DNA of 18,030 bases from Syntrophorhabdus sp. GTDB lineage: Bacteria; Desulfobacterota; BSN033; UBA1163. The stretch lies in NCBI GenBank assembly GCA_020724025.1, contig DYHU01000037.1:1-18030 (forward strand), in the 5' to 3' direction. Each line of letters opens with the position of its first letter. Within the stretch, counting starts at the first letter, position 1. Both the position numbers and the translations under genes were made by a program. Under the pieces are notes generated by a model that worked only from the letters and a program-made list of their open reading frames with translations, did no database searches and was not told the DNA's origin. Below are positions 1 through 6,539 of the stretch, piece by piece.

Positions 1-4
1 GGTC

Positions 5-388
5 GTCATTCCCGCCCCGTATCGGGGTGCGGGGTAAACTCCGGCGGGAATCCAGGGATATTTTGTGAAAAAACAGTTTTATGTTTATATCCTTTGTAGC
101 AAACGAAATGGCACCCTTTATACTGGAATTACATCAGATCTCGCAAAACGCATTTTTGAACACAAGAGTGATCTTGTTGAAGGTTTTACGAAAAAATATA
201 ACGTTCATCATCTCGTGTGGTATGAGGCTCATGAGTCAGCAGAAAGTGCTATCACAAGGGAGAAACAGATAAAGAAATGGAAGAGAGTTTGGAAGTTAAA
301 ACTTATTGAACAAGACAACCCAGAATGGATTGATTTCTATGAAAGTATTTGCATGTAATAACTGGATTCCTGCTTCCGCAGGAATGAC
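5..388 (+). mobile_element. Palindrome-flanked GIY-YIG cassette (family A)
   Basis: A 384-bp unit. The left hairpin (5-55) begins GTCATTCCCGC and ends GCGGGAATCCAG, with a nested CCCCG/CGGGG palindrome. The right hairpin (362-388) reads CTGGATTCCTGC, loop TTCC, GCAGGAATGAC, and is the left one in inverted orientation. The stems differ by paired changes (CCCGC/GCGGG against CCTGC/GCAGG), so pairing is kept. Between them lies only the GIY-YIG gene, starting 9 bp after the left hairpin and stopping 3 bp before the right one. The outer ends GTCATTCC and GGAATGAC are the same as in four shorter gene-less elements of this window. That the unit is mobile is inference; no clear target-site duplication is visible. 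Confidence 0.6.
65..358 (+). CDS. GIY-YIG endonuclease domain protein (YhbQ/UPF0213-like)
   Basis: A 97-residue single-domain GIY-YIG protein, the usual size of the stand-alone YhbQ/UPF0213 group. The GIY and YIG motifs appear as VYIL near residue 8 and LYTGIT near residue 18. They are followed by an R..EH segment and by the metal-binding glutamate in REKQIKKWKR near residue 66. Family members are predicted to cleave DNA through a single metal site; the cellular role of the small ones is poorly known. The start is GTG at 65, preceded by AGGGA at 54-58 whose first bases belong to the left palindrome. The gene is enclosed by inverted family A hairpins and sits immediately before the minor pilin genes, with no evident link to pili. 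It may be the nuclease of the repeat element (inference). Confidence 0.85.
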   Translation: MKKQFYVYILCSKRNGTLYTGITSDLAKRIFEHKSDLVEGFTKKYNVHHLVWYEAHESAESAITREKQIKKWKRVWKLKLIEQDNPEWIDFYESICM

Positions 389-782
389 GAAAAATAGAAA
401 AGGTTTTACGTTGATCGAGATTATCGTTCTTATCGTGATGGCGGGGATTCTTCTACCGGTCATCATCATCCCCTTTGTAACGGGTGTCAAAAGCAGTGGC
501 AAACCAGAAATGGCCACCAAGGCTATGTATCTTGCTCACCAGAAGATGGAAGAGTTTATGAAGTTCAATTACGGTAAGACGCCAGAACTCGATACAACCG
601 TGGGTTTCGTTGCATTTTCTACAGGTGACCCTAACTATCCAGGTGAATATGAAATTGTTTATGTAAATAGTAGTTTCATTGCTCCCTCTTCAGATGTGGG
701 GTACAAAAGGATAATAGTTCGAGTGAGGGACCCGGAGAATACCCCTTATGAAATTTATGCAGTGGTCACGAGGTTTCCATAA
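384..782 (+). CDS. Minor pilin, GspI/PilV/MshD-like prepilin
   Basis: A 132-residue class III prepilin. With the start at 384 the leader is MTKNRKG, seven residues, followed by the cleavage and methylation site FTLIE and a hydrophobic helix to about residue 28. Glu5 of the mature protein is present. The segment AMYLAHQKMEEF after the helix resembles the conserved ALAQ.KMEE-type stretch of GspI and MshD minor pilins. The product is probably inserted in the inner membrane, cleaved by prepilin peptidase (not in the window), and placed at the pilus tip. The ATG lies inside GGAATGAC, the last bases of the family A right hairpin, so the repeat seems to supply the start codon. An upstream in-frame ATG at 339 would add 15 residues translated from the nuclease gene and the repeat. 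No good ribosome site stands before 384. Confidence 0.8.
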   Translation: MTKNRKGFTLIEIIVLIVMAGILLPVIIIPFVTGVKSSGKPEMATKAMYLAHQKMEEFMKFNYGKTPELDTTVGFVAFSTGDPNYPGEYEIVYVNSSFIAPSSDVGYKRIIVRVRDPENTPYEIYAVVTRFP

Positions 783-784
783 AT

Positions 785-928
785 AGTTCGGAGTGATGAG
801 GTCGTAGTTCGGAGTAAATGATAATGATGAACAAAACCATTAAGTCCCCAAAAAGTATTTTTAGAAAACTCCGAACTCCGAACTCCCCGGCCATGCTCCG
901 CTCGGCGGGGCGGGCCGAACTCCGAACT
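785..928. repeat. Inverted repeat element, family E (AGTTCGGAGT)
   Basis: Two direct copies of AGTTCGGAGT (785-794, 806-815) are followed 52 bp later by the reverse complement ACTCCGAACT at 868-877. A further copy of that reverse complement lies at 919-928, after a GC-rich nested palindrome (CCCCGG to CGGGG). This is the left hairpin, spacer, right hairpin layout. It starts 2 bp after the stop of the first minor pilin and runs through the 5' end of the next gene, encoding most of its unusually long leader. Confidence 0.7.
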
Positions 929-1480
929 TTTAGCGGCAGGGGTTTTACATTAATCGAAGTCGTCATAGTGATCGTCATCTTATCTATTGTCTCGGCCATT
1001 ACGATTAAGTTCTTGATTGACAGCTTAAAAATCTATACAATGACGGTCAATCAGAAGACGCTCTATGATGAAGGGAAGCTGGCGATGGAGAGGATGTGCA
1101 GGGATATCCGGGATGCGAGAAACATTACTGTGCCCGCTTCCGGAGGGTCTGGGAATACGATCACCTTTCAGAGAACGAATGCAACGGGGGCAGGTCAGGA
1201 TTCGGCCGGCGATATCATCACCTACCGGTTGAACAGTGGTGCCATTCAAAGAGAAAAAGCATCATATTCTCTTCCCTATCCCATATTGGCATCAAATGTC
1301 TCTTCATTCACAGTGACACGAGGGGCGGCAGGTAATGAAGAGATTACATTGGTGCTCACCCTCTCTCTCGGAACGGGTGAGAATGTGACCCTGCAGACAA
1401 AGGTCTATCCGAAAAATCTTCAGGATAGCCCACCTTATAAAAATTTCTTTCAAAACTGGCGGGAGGAACCAAGCAGTTGA
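818..1480 (+). CDS. Minor pilin, GspJ/PilW/MshO-like prepilin
   Basis: A 220-residue prepilin if translated from 818. The prepilin peptidase site is GRG/FTLIE at residues 40-47, followed by a hydrophobic helix of about 20 residues. The stretch DEGKLAMERMCRDIRDAR is typical of PilW/GspJ/MshO minor pilins. The leader is far longer than the usual 6-8 residues because it is encoded by family E repeats. GGAG at 811-814 is best spaced for ATG at 824 (residue 3). An internal ATG at 893 would leave a 17-residue leader. The gene follows the GspI-like pilin and overlaps the next gene at its stop, so the three minor pilins are probably co-translated. The role is inferred to be initiation of pilus assembly as part of a tip complex. 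Confidence 0.8.
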   Translation: MIMMNKTIKSPKSIFRKLRTPNSPAMLRSAGRAELRTFSGRGFTLIEVVIVIVILSIVSAITIKFLIDSLKIYTMTVNQKTLYDEGKLAMERMCRDIRDARNITVPASGGSGNTITFQRTNATGAGQDSAGDIITYRLNSGAIQREKASYSLPYPILASNVSSFTVTRGAAGNEEITLVLTLSLGTGENVTLQTKVYPKNLQDSPPYKNFFQNWREEPSS

Positions 1481-2691
1481 GGAAAAATTGGATAAAAAAA
1501 GTAGGGGCTTCCTTATATAGATTGTCATTCCTGAGGAAGCAGGAATCCATATCATTTTTGAGGAACCACTACTGGATTCCCGTTCCCCGATTTATACCTT
1601 CGAGGACAAGTTTCACGGGAATGACAAAATTGAAATACAAAGGGAACTGGGGAGGGATTTTATGCAACTCCAGAGGTCTTTCCATCCTCTTTCTGATTAT
1701 TGCTATGATGTTGATGGTGACTATCGGCTATGTCCTCACATACCTGATCCCCACCAAACAAAAGTCTGTTTCTCTTGTTATCAGCTCCAATCAATCTTTC
1801 TTTTTAGCTCAATCAGGAGTGGAGTTTGCTGTACGTTATGCTACTGAGCAAAGTTGGGCAACTAGACCCTCACTTAATGGTCTCGATACTATGACCAGAC
1901 CCCTCGGGCGTGGAAGTTTTATCCTCGATTATGATGAGCCCAATGATAGACTAATCTCTAGAGGAATAATACCCAACGCCAGCGAGAGGAGGATTGTTAT
2001 CTCCAATTTTACCAATTTCTTGATTACTTATTTTGGATCAGCCTCTACTCCTACTACTGATAACGGGACAAATACCACTAATCCAACTGCGGTAGCTCCT
2101 CCCGGGGGTATGCTGGCGGGCGATCTTGTCCTGATGATAGCTCAAGCTCGCGCCAGTACGGGAACACTCGCCATATCTAACGCCGGAGGCCAAAGCTGGA
2201 CATCGGAGACTCAGCAAAACCAGACCAACTGCCGGATAAGGCTATTCTGGTGCAGGTTCAATGGCACATGGAGTGCCAATCCAAGCGTTTCCTTCGGTAG
2301 CGCCAATAGCAATACAGTCGTCATGCACGTCTTCCGGCCCTCCAACACCAGCAGTGTGTGGGCAGTAGATGTAGCACAGGTTTCCGGTAACTTCGCCGCC
2401 CCCCCTGTACCCCGCACCGTCACCATTCCGGGGATCACCACGATCACGGACGGAGCCCTCGTCTTTGCAGCGTGGGCCTCTTCGGATAACAATACCTGGG
2501 GATCTCTGACAGCTGGGTGGTTTACTCCGGGTTCGGCTCAATACCGGAACACGTCGGGCTCAGATCAATCTCAAACCCATGCCTACAGGGTCATGGCGCC
2601 CGCAGGGGCTACAGGGAACGTCAGCAAAAACCAGGCGACTCTCGGAGGTGACGCCGGTGCCCGTTTGATCATTGCCTTTAGGAGAGTTTAA
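1477..2691 (+). CDS. PilX/MshP-like pilus protein with C-terminal beta-rich domain
   Basis: A 404-residue protein. The likely start is TTG at 1477, overlapping the previous stop in TTGA, with GGAGG at 1462-1466 at 10 bp spacing. Residues 16-50 are encoded by a family A element. A hydrophobic helix beginning RGLSILFLIIAMMLMVTIGY (about residues 67-86) is followed by SFFLAQSGVEFAVRYA, the pattern of PilX_N/MshP-like proteins that lack the FTLIE site. From about residue 185 the sequence is rich in Gly, Ser, Thr and Asn with predicted beta strands (GDLVLMIAQAR, TVVMHVFRPSNTSSVWAVD, ARLIIAFRR), suggesting an extracellular beta sandwich. Such a domain might be an adhesin or tip domain (inference). 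I do not recognise it as a named family. Confidence 0.65.
   Translation: MRKNWIKKVGASLYRLSFLRKQESISFLRNHYWIPVPRFIPSRTSFTGMTKLKYKGNWGGILCNSRGLSILFLIIAMMLMVTIGYVLTYLIPTKQKSVSLVISSNQSFFLAQSGVEFAVRYATEQSWATRPSLNGLDTMTRPLGRGSFILDYDEPNDRLISRGIIPNASERRIVISNFTNFLITYFGSASTPTTDNGTNTTNPTAVAPPGGMLAGDLVLMIAQARASTGTLAISNAGGQSWTSETQQNQTNCRIRLFWCRFNGTWSANPSVSFGSANSNTVVMHVFRPSNTSSVWAVDVAQVSGNFAAPPVPRTVTIPGITTITDGALVFAAWASSDNNTWGSLTAGWFTPGSAQYRNTSGSDQSQTHAYRVMAPAGATGNVSKNQATLGGDAGARLIIAFRRV
1524..1625. repeat. Family A hairpin pair inside the PilX-like gene
   Basis: The left hairpin 1524-1549 begins GTCATTCC and ends GGAATCCA; the right one, 1572-1625, begins CTGGATTCCCG and ends CGGGAATGAC, with a 22-bp spacer. 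The outer ends match the nuclease-bearing element at 5-388. The length of 102 bp is 34 codons, so the frame of the host gene is kept. It encodes the peptide from SFLRKQES to FTGMT in the N-terminal extension. Confidence 0.8.
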
Positions 2692-2762
2692 CAGGATAGT
2701 GAAAAAAACGAAAGTGATGCCAGTAAATGGCATCGCTACAAATTCTAAAAGGAAAATACGAT

Positions 2763-4493
2763 ATGCCAGAAACAATAGGTCTTGACATTGGTTCTCACTC
2801 CATCAAGCTGGTGGGGCTGAAAAAGACCTCGAAGGGGCTTTTCCTCACCTGCTTCGGGCTGAAAAAGATTCCCCAGGGCATTGACAAAGAGGATGTCAAC
2901 TCCATTTCCATCCTCCTTAAAGACCTGATAGAGGAAGCCGGCATTAAAACGAAGAAGGTTAAGCTCACGGTCTCAGGTTCAGGAATCCACATCAGACGAA
3001 TGACCATGCCCTCCATCCCTAAAAAAGAGCTGAATCAAGCCCTGCCCTGGGAAATCAAAGAACATCTCCCCTTCCCCGTTGAAACCGCACGAATTCAATT
3101 TCACATCCTTGGAGAATTTGTTGAGGATGGCGCCAAAAAACTGGACTTACTCACAGTAGCTTGTCCGAACTCCCTCATCGACCGTACACTCTCCATTGTC
3201 AGAGGAGCCGGGCTTGACCCTGCACATTTAGATGTGGGCGCCTTTGCCCTCTGGAATACGCTTCTGGCCTGGGATCAATTAAAAATCGGGGAGACCTTGG
3301 CTCTGATCGACTTGGGATCGGAGAAGATGAACCTCTGCCTTTTTAAGGATGAAATCCTCCAATTCAGCCGTGAGATAACACCGGCCGGAGGTGACCTCAC
3401 CCGGGCTATCACCGATGGAATCCCTTTTGAAAGGGACCTCGGTTTCCTCTATGAAAAGGCTGAGAAGATCAAAGAGGAGGTTGGAATCCTCTCCGGAACT
3501 CAGGAGGAGAGGCAGGTGGATGAATCGATCGACCTGTCGAAAATCTCCTTTCTGATGAGGCCCGTTCTCGAAAGATGGGCAGGAGAGATAGGGCGATCTC
3601 TCGATTACTACCGAAATCAGTTCTACGGGGAGAGAATCGACCGGATTCTTCTCACCGGAGGAGGCGCCCATTTGAAGAATTTTACCTCCTACCTCGAAGG
3701 TGAACTCCGGCTTCCTGTCGAGATCTTTAATCCGTTGAAAGAGACGCTTTATGATGCGAAGACGATAGATGTCCAGGTACTGGATCAGATGGGTTCGATA
3801 TTCACCACTGCGGCTGGCGTTGCCCTCTCTGAACCGAAACAGATCGAACTCCTCCCTGCCAAAGAACCCTTTTGGTCAAAGATACCCCTTGAGAAATCGA
3901 TTTTCACGCTGGCTCCCATTATCACCGCTCTTGTCTTTTTGGGAATCGTCTGGTATGGGATCAGTCAGGTAACCACACTTCAGAGAGAGCGGGACGAGAC
4001 AATGGCGAGGGTGGCGAAGCTTGAAGACCTGCGATCCAGGCTGACCATCTTGAAAGAGAAAGAGTTGAAGATGAAACAGGACCTCTCTCTCTTTCCTTCT
4101 TCGGTCACATCCTCTGTGCCTTACCGGAAGGTGTTGCAGGAAGTCACACAGATGATCCCCGGAAATGTCACCTTGACCTCTCTTGAAATTCAGTCCGGAG
4201 CAAAATTATTAAAAAAGCCTCCGCAGGCTTCAAAACCTCAGGAGACGGGATCAAGGGAGGAAGAGAAAAAAATCCTTCATATCGGTGGCCTTGCATTTGG
4301 AAATGATGTGCACTGTCTTTCGGCCCTGGCACAGGTTATTGAAGGCCTTGAGAGGTCTCCTTTATTCAGCAATGTGAAACTGATTTCGACGGATGAAAAT
4401 AAATTGTATAATCAACTGGCGACAGGATTTGACATTATCTGTGATATTGATTTCTCCCCTTCTCAAGAGAAGGAGAAAGGAAAAGGGTTATAA
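2763..4493 (+). CDS. pilM: PilM-PilN fusion (MshI/GspL-like pilus platform protein)
   Basis: A 576-residue protein. Residues 1 to about 350 are an actin-like PilM ATPase: phosphate-1 loop GLDIGSHSIKLV (5-16), phosphate-2 LIDLGSEKMNL (about 180-190), and adenosine loop LLTGGGAHLKNF (about 296-307). IELLPAKE then matches the INLLP-type PilN start, which is followed by a membrane helix (about 380-400), a coiled coil (TTLQRERDETMARVAKLEDL) and a PilN-type periplasmic domain. In separate systems PilM binds the PilN N-terminus; here that contact is covalent, as in GspL and MshI. ATG 2763 is preferred over 2727 because AAAAGGA at 2747-2753 is well spaced and the family begins just before GLDIG. It heads the platform genes with PilO and a PilP-like protein. 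Confidence 0.85.
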   Translation: MPETIGLDIGSHSIKLVGLKKTSKGLFLTCFGLKKIPQGIDKEDVNSISILLKDLIEEAGIKTKKVKLTVSGSGIHIRRMTMPSIPKKELNQALPWEIKEHLPFPVETARIQFHILGEFVEDGAKKLDLLTVACPNSLIDRTLSIVRGAGLDPAHLDVGAFALWNTLLAWDQLKIGETLALIDLGSEKMNLCLFKDEILQFSREITPAGGDLTRAITDGIPFERDLGFLYEKAEKIKEEVGILSGTQEERQVDESIDLSKISFLMRPVLERWAGEIGRSLDYYRNQFYGERIDRILLTGGGAHLKNFTSYLEGELRLPVEIFNPLKETLYDAKTIDVQVLDQMGSIFTTAAGVALSEPKQIELLPAKEPFWSKIPLEKSIFTLAPIITALVFLGIVWYGISQVTTLQRERDETMARVAKLEDLRSRLTILKEKELKMKQDLSLFPSSVTSSVPYRKVLQEVTQMIPGNVTLTSLEIQSGAKLLKKPPQASKPQETGSREEEKKILHIGGLAFGNDVHCLSALAQVIEGLERSPLFSNVKLISTDENKLYNQLATGFDIICDIDFSPSQEKEKGKGL

Positions 4494-4504
4494 AGAACTG
4501 CTTT

Positions 4505-4542
4505 CCCCCCTCCCCTTCATCCCCTCCCGCCGGGGGAGGGGA
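4505..4542 (+). terminator. Single family B hairpin with T tract, terminator-like
   Basis: The stem CCCCTCCC/GGGGAGGGG is followed by AGATTTTTG, resembling an intrinsic terminator 30 bp after the PilMN stop. The arm CCCTTCATCCCC before the stem is also found in the element at 13222-13292, so it is a repeat half-element that may double as a terminator. Activity is inferred only. Confidence 0.4.
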
Positions 4543-4576
4543 GATTTTTGAGGGGGCGAATATAATAAGAAAAGGA

Positions 4577-4655
4577 CTCGATAGGCGGGACATTCCTGTC
4601 CCGCCTGACTGTGGTGGACAGACTAAGGCGGGGTTAGAAAACCCCGCCTATCGAG
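4577..4655. repeat. Palindromic element, family F (AGGCGGG)
   Basis: The outer 13-bp inverted repeat is perfect: CTCGATAGGCGGG at 4577-4589 and CCCGCCTATCGAG at 4643-4655. Each half contains its own hairpin: AGGCGGGACA/TGTCCCGCCT on the left and AGGCGGGGTT/AACCCCGCCT on the right. This is the same two-hairpin plan as the other families, with different sequence. Confidence 0.75.
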
Positions 4656-4718
4656 GTTGAAATAGACTAAACTGATGAAATAATCGTATCAATTTGGCTG
4701 TTTGAAATCCTCTTATAA

Positions 4719-4794
4719 AATCCCTCCCAACCTCCCTTTGCCAAAGGGAGGGGTAAGATTTCCCCCTTTTGACAAAGGGGGATGAAGGGGGATT
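4719..4794. repeat. Family B hairpin pair (AATCCC...GGGATT)
   Basis: The left half starts AATCCCTCCCAACC and forms a hairpin CCTCCCTTTG/CAAAGGGAGG. The right half is the inverted counterpart, with hairpin CCCCCTTTTGACAAAGGGGG and end GATGAAGGGGGATT. The spacer is about 7 bp. The arms resemble the flanks of the DUF559 gene at 10877-11290. Confidence 0.75.
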
Positions 4795-4868
4795 AGATAA
4801 GTTTTTTAAAAGCGGTAAAGTATTACAAATAATCTAATTATTGATAATAAGAGGAGAAACCTTAACCC

Positions 4869-5435
4869 ATGGCGCTAAAAAGAAGAGAAAAGATATTATT
4901 CCTTCTGGTGATCATCGCCATCGCCATCTTCCTGTTCGACCGTTTCTACTACGCTCCTCAGAGCCGCAAGGTCAAGACTCTCAGGGGAGAGGTAAAGGCG
5001 GCAGACTTAAAGTTGGAAGAACTCGGCCTTCTCTCCAGAGGAGTCGAAACAGCAGAGGCTGAGGTCGCCCGCCTGGAGAAGGAGTTAAAGGGGTTAAATG
5101 AGCGAACGCTGAAAGGTGAGGAGTTCAGATTTTTTTTAAGACATCTGGCCAGGGAGAGTGATCCTCTCCAGATGAAGGTCATCTCCCTGATCCCTGCGGA
5201 GGAAAGAATCTCTCCAACTGAGGAGAAGCCGGGAGTGCTTCCTCCGGAGTCAAAAAGGGTGACTGTTCAAATGGTCCTCCATTCCACTTTTGCCAAACTG
5301 GAGGCCTATTTAAAGGGGGTTGAGGAGCTTCCCTTTCTCATTCAGGTAGATAGTCTTCTGATTGAGCGAAATGAGGAAATAAACCCCCTCTTAAAAGTCA
5401 CTCTGGGGCTGAGGATTTATATTGTCATGTTATGA
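4869..5435 (+). CDS. pilO: PilO/MshJ-like pilus platform protein
   Basis: A 188-residue bitopic inner-membrane protein. A short basic N-terminus (MALKRREK) precedes one membrane helix, LFLLVIIAIAIFLFDRFY (about 10-27). A periplasmic coiled coil with heptad-like Leu/Glu/Lys content (about 33-80) and a ferredoxin-like C-terminal domain follow. VTVQMVLHSTFAKLEAYLKGVEELPFLI is cited only in part here: the segment FAKLEAYLKGVEELPFLI is the PilO-type F..L..YL..LE..P..I pattern. PilO pairs with PilN to link the ATPase side to the secretin side. GAGGAGA lies 11 bp before ATG 4869. The gene overlaps the next one by ATGA, so translation is coupled. Its place after the PilM-PilN fusion matches mshJ. Confidence 0.85.
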   Translation: MALKRREKILFLLVIIAIAIFLFDRFYYAPQSRKVKTLRGEVKAADLKLEELGLLSRGVETAEAEVARLEKELKGLNERTLKGEEFRFFLRHLARESDPLQMKVISLIPAEERISPTEEKPGVLPPESKRVTVQMVLHSTFAKLEAYLKGVEELPFLIQVDSLLIERNEEINPLLKVTLGLRIYIVML

Positions 5436-6064
5436 TAGAGGGTAAAATGAAGATGGATAGTCGTGTAAAAGGTTCTAAAAGCTGGTTTTCTGTCATTCCT
5501 GCGCAAGCAGTCCCGCCAAAGGCGGGACAGTCTTTTCATGCACTTAGAATTTTCTGGATTCCCGTTTTCACGGGAATGACAACTTTTTACGAATTTATCA
5601 AGATTGAAAAAGTTACATTTAAAATCTTAACCTCATTTTTTATGGGAGTCTTCATGGCTGGAGGTGTTGTTTTGATAGAACCGGGATTGAGTTCTGGACA
5701 ACCTAAAAAGAGAACGGTTATCTCTCGTGAGGGACGAAAGGACCCATTTTCTCTCCCTTCCGGGGTCCGCCTCCTCTCCAAAGAGATTTCTGTTCAGCCT
5801 GCTCAGGAGGACAAAAAAATTACGGGCATGGTCACCCCGGAAATAAAACTCGTTGAAGCTTCTTTAAAACTAAAAGCTATTCTGATTACCGACCATGTTC
5901 GACTGGCATCGATTGACCGATCGATTGTTACTGTGGGAGATTCGATCAATGATGAGAAGGTTCTTGAAATACGACCTGATCGGGTCGTTCTGGGAAAGGA
6001 AGGAAAAAGGAGGACGATCCTTCTGGATCAGAGTCCGGTGAAATTAACGGTTGAAGAGAGATGA
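5432..6064 (+). CDS. PilP/MshK-like periplasmic pilus protein
   Basis: 210 residues if read from the ATGA overlap at 5432; GAGGG at 5438-5442 fits ATG at 5447 or 5453 better. Residues 21-50 come from a family A element that displaces the native N-terminus. A hydrophobic segment (about 62-82, ILTSFFMGVFMAGGVVLI) acts as membrane anchor or signal. The sequence KDPFSLPSG resembles the DPF motif of PilP, and the C-terminal part (about 135-210), with LKAILITDHVRLASIDRS, VTVGDSI and VLEIRPDRVVL, has the small beta domain of PilP/MshK/GspC proteins. Such proteins connect the inner platform to the secretin N-domains, which fits its place two genes upstream of the secretin. The exact family (PilP or MshK) is uncertain. 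Confidence 0.7.
   Translation: MIEGKMKMDSRVKGSKSWFSVIPAQAVPPKAGQSFHALRIFWIPVFTGMTTFYEFIKIEKVTFKILTSFFMGVFMAGGVVLIEPGLSSGQPKKRTVISREGRKDPFSLPSGVRLLSKEISVQPAQEDKKITGMVTPEIKLVEASLKLKAILITDHVRLASIDRSIVTVGDSINDEKVLEIRPDRVVLGKEGKRRTILLDQSPVKLTVEER
5492..5580. repeat. Family A hairpin pair inside the PilP-like gene
   Basis: The left half 5492-5530 begins GTCATTCCTGCG and carries a nested GTCCCGCC/GGCGGGAC hairpin. The right half 5554-5580 reads CTGGATTCCCG, loop TTTT, CGGGAATGAC. It is translated in frame near the N-terminus, including the tell-tale WIPVFTGMT peptide. Confidence 0.8.
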
Positions 6065-6077
6065 CCACTCCTACCCA

Positions 6078-6483
6078 CCGTTCGCCCTGAGGCTCTCGAA
6101 GGGTGAACCTGCTGAGGGAAACGAAGGACGAATAGGTCAATCTTATGAAGGACTGAAGGAAGTAAGAGGCAACAGAAATATGAGTTTTTGGGTATACATT
6201 CTGCGCTGTGCTGATGACTCCTACTACACCGGTCATACGGATAATCTTGAGGAGCGCATAGCAAAACATCAATCGGGTGAAATTGAAGGTTATACTTCAA
6301 CCCGACTTCCGGTAACACTGCTCTTTTCAGAGGAATTTCCTACTCGGGATGAGGCGTTGGCCTGTGAGCAACAGATTAAAGGTTGGAATCGGAGGAAAAA
6401 AGAAGCAATGGTGCGGGGAGATTGGGCGGAGGTATCTCGATTAGCTCGCCGATATCACCCTTCGAGAGCCTCAGGGTGAACGG
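6078..6483 (+). mobile_element. Palindrome-flanked GIY-YIG cassette (family C)
   Basis: The left arm 6078-6105 begins CCGTTCGCCCTGAGG, and the right arm 6456-6483 ends CTCAGGGTGAACGG. Over 28 bp the right arm equals the reverse complement of the left at 27 positions. Between them lies a single GIY-YIG gene whose TGA stop is inside the right arm. The unit sits just after the PilP-like stop and before the secretin, interrupting an otherwise compact operon. Mobility is inferred from structure. Confidence 0.6.
6180..6479 (+). CDS. GIY-YIG endonuclease domain protein (YhbQ/UPF0213-like)
   Basis: A 99-residue stand-alone GIY-YIG protein: VYIL (about residue 5), YYTGHT (about 15), ERIAKHQ, and the catalytic Glu in CEQQIKGWNR (about 64). 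It is related to the nuclease at 65-358 but clearly divergent. ATG 6180 is chosen because AGAGG at 6165-6169 is 10 bp upstream and the domain starts at once; the frame stays open to 6051, but that part runs through the repeat arm. The last residues, HPSRASG, and the stop codon are encoded by the family C right arm. It has no evident role in pili and is probably the gene carried by the palindrome cassette (inference). Confidence 0.85.
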   Translation: MSFWVYILRCADDSYYTGHTDNLEERIAKHQSGEIEGYTSTRLPVTLLFSEEFPTRDEALACEQQIKGWNRRKKEAMVRGDWAEVSRLARRYHPSRASG

Positions 6484-6539
6484 GCTATCATTACCTCCGC
6501 TAAAATCGGCTGAACCGTATTAAAAATAAGGAGAAAGAG

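Larger units (their letters stand above)
4494..4868. other. 375-bp gap between PilMN and PilO, filled with palindromes
   Basis: No gene is seen. The gap holds three separate palindromic elements (4505-4542, 4577-4655, 4719-4794), then an AT-rich stretch 4795-4850 and the PilO ribosome site GAGGAGA at 4851-4857. The AT-rich part could hold a promoter, but I see no convincing -35/-10 pair. Confidence 0.7.

Noticed and set aside
306..383. Upstream TTG start for the first minor pilin
   Set aside because: It would translate the end of the nuclease gene and the palindrome, giving a 33-residue leader, while ATG 384 gives a normal 7-residue prepilin leader.
6051..6179. Longer start for the second GIY-YIG gene
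   Set aside because: The extra 43 residues come from the end of the PilP-like gene and the left palindrome arm, and a good ribosome site precedes ATG 6180.
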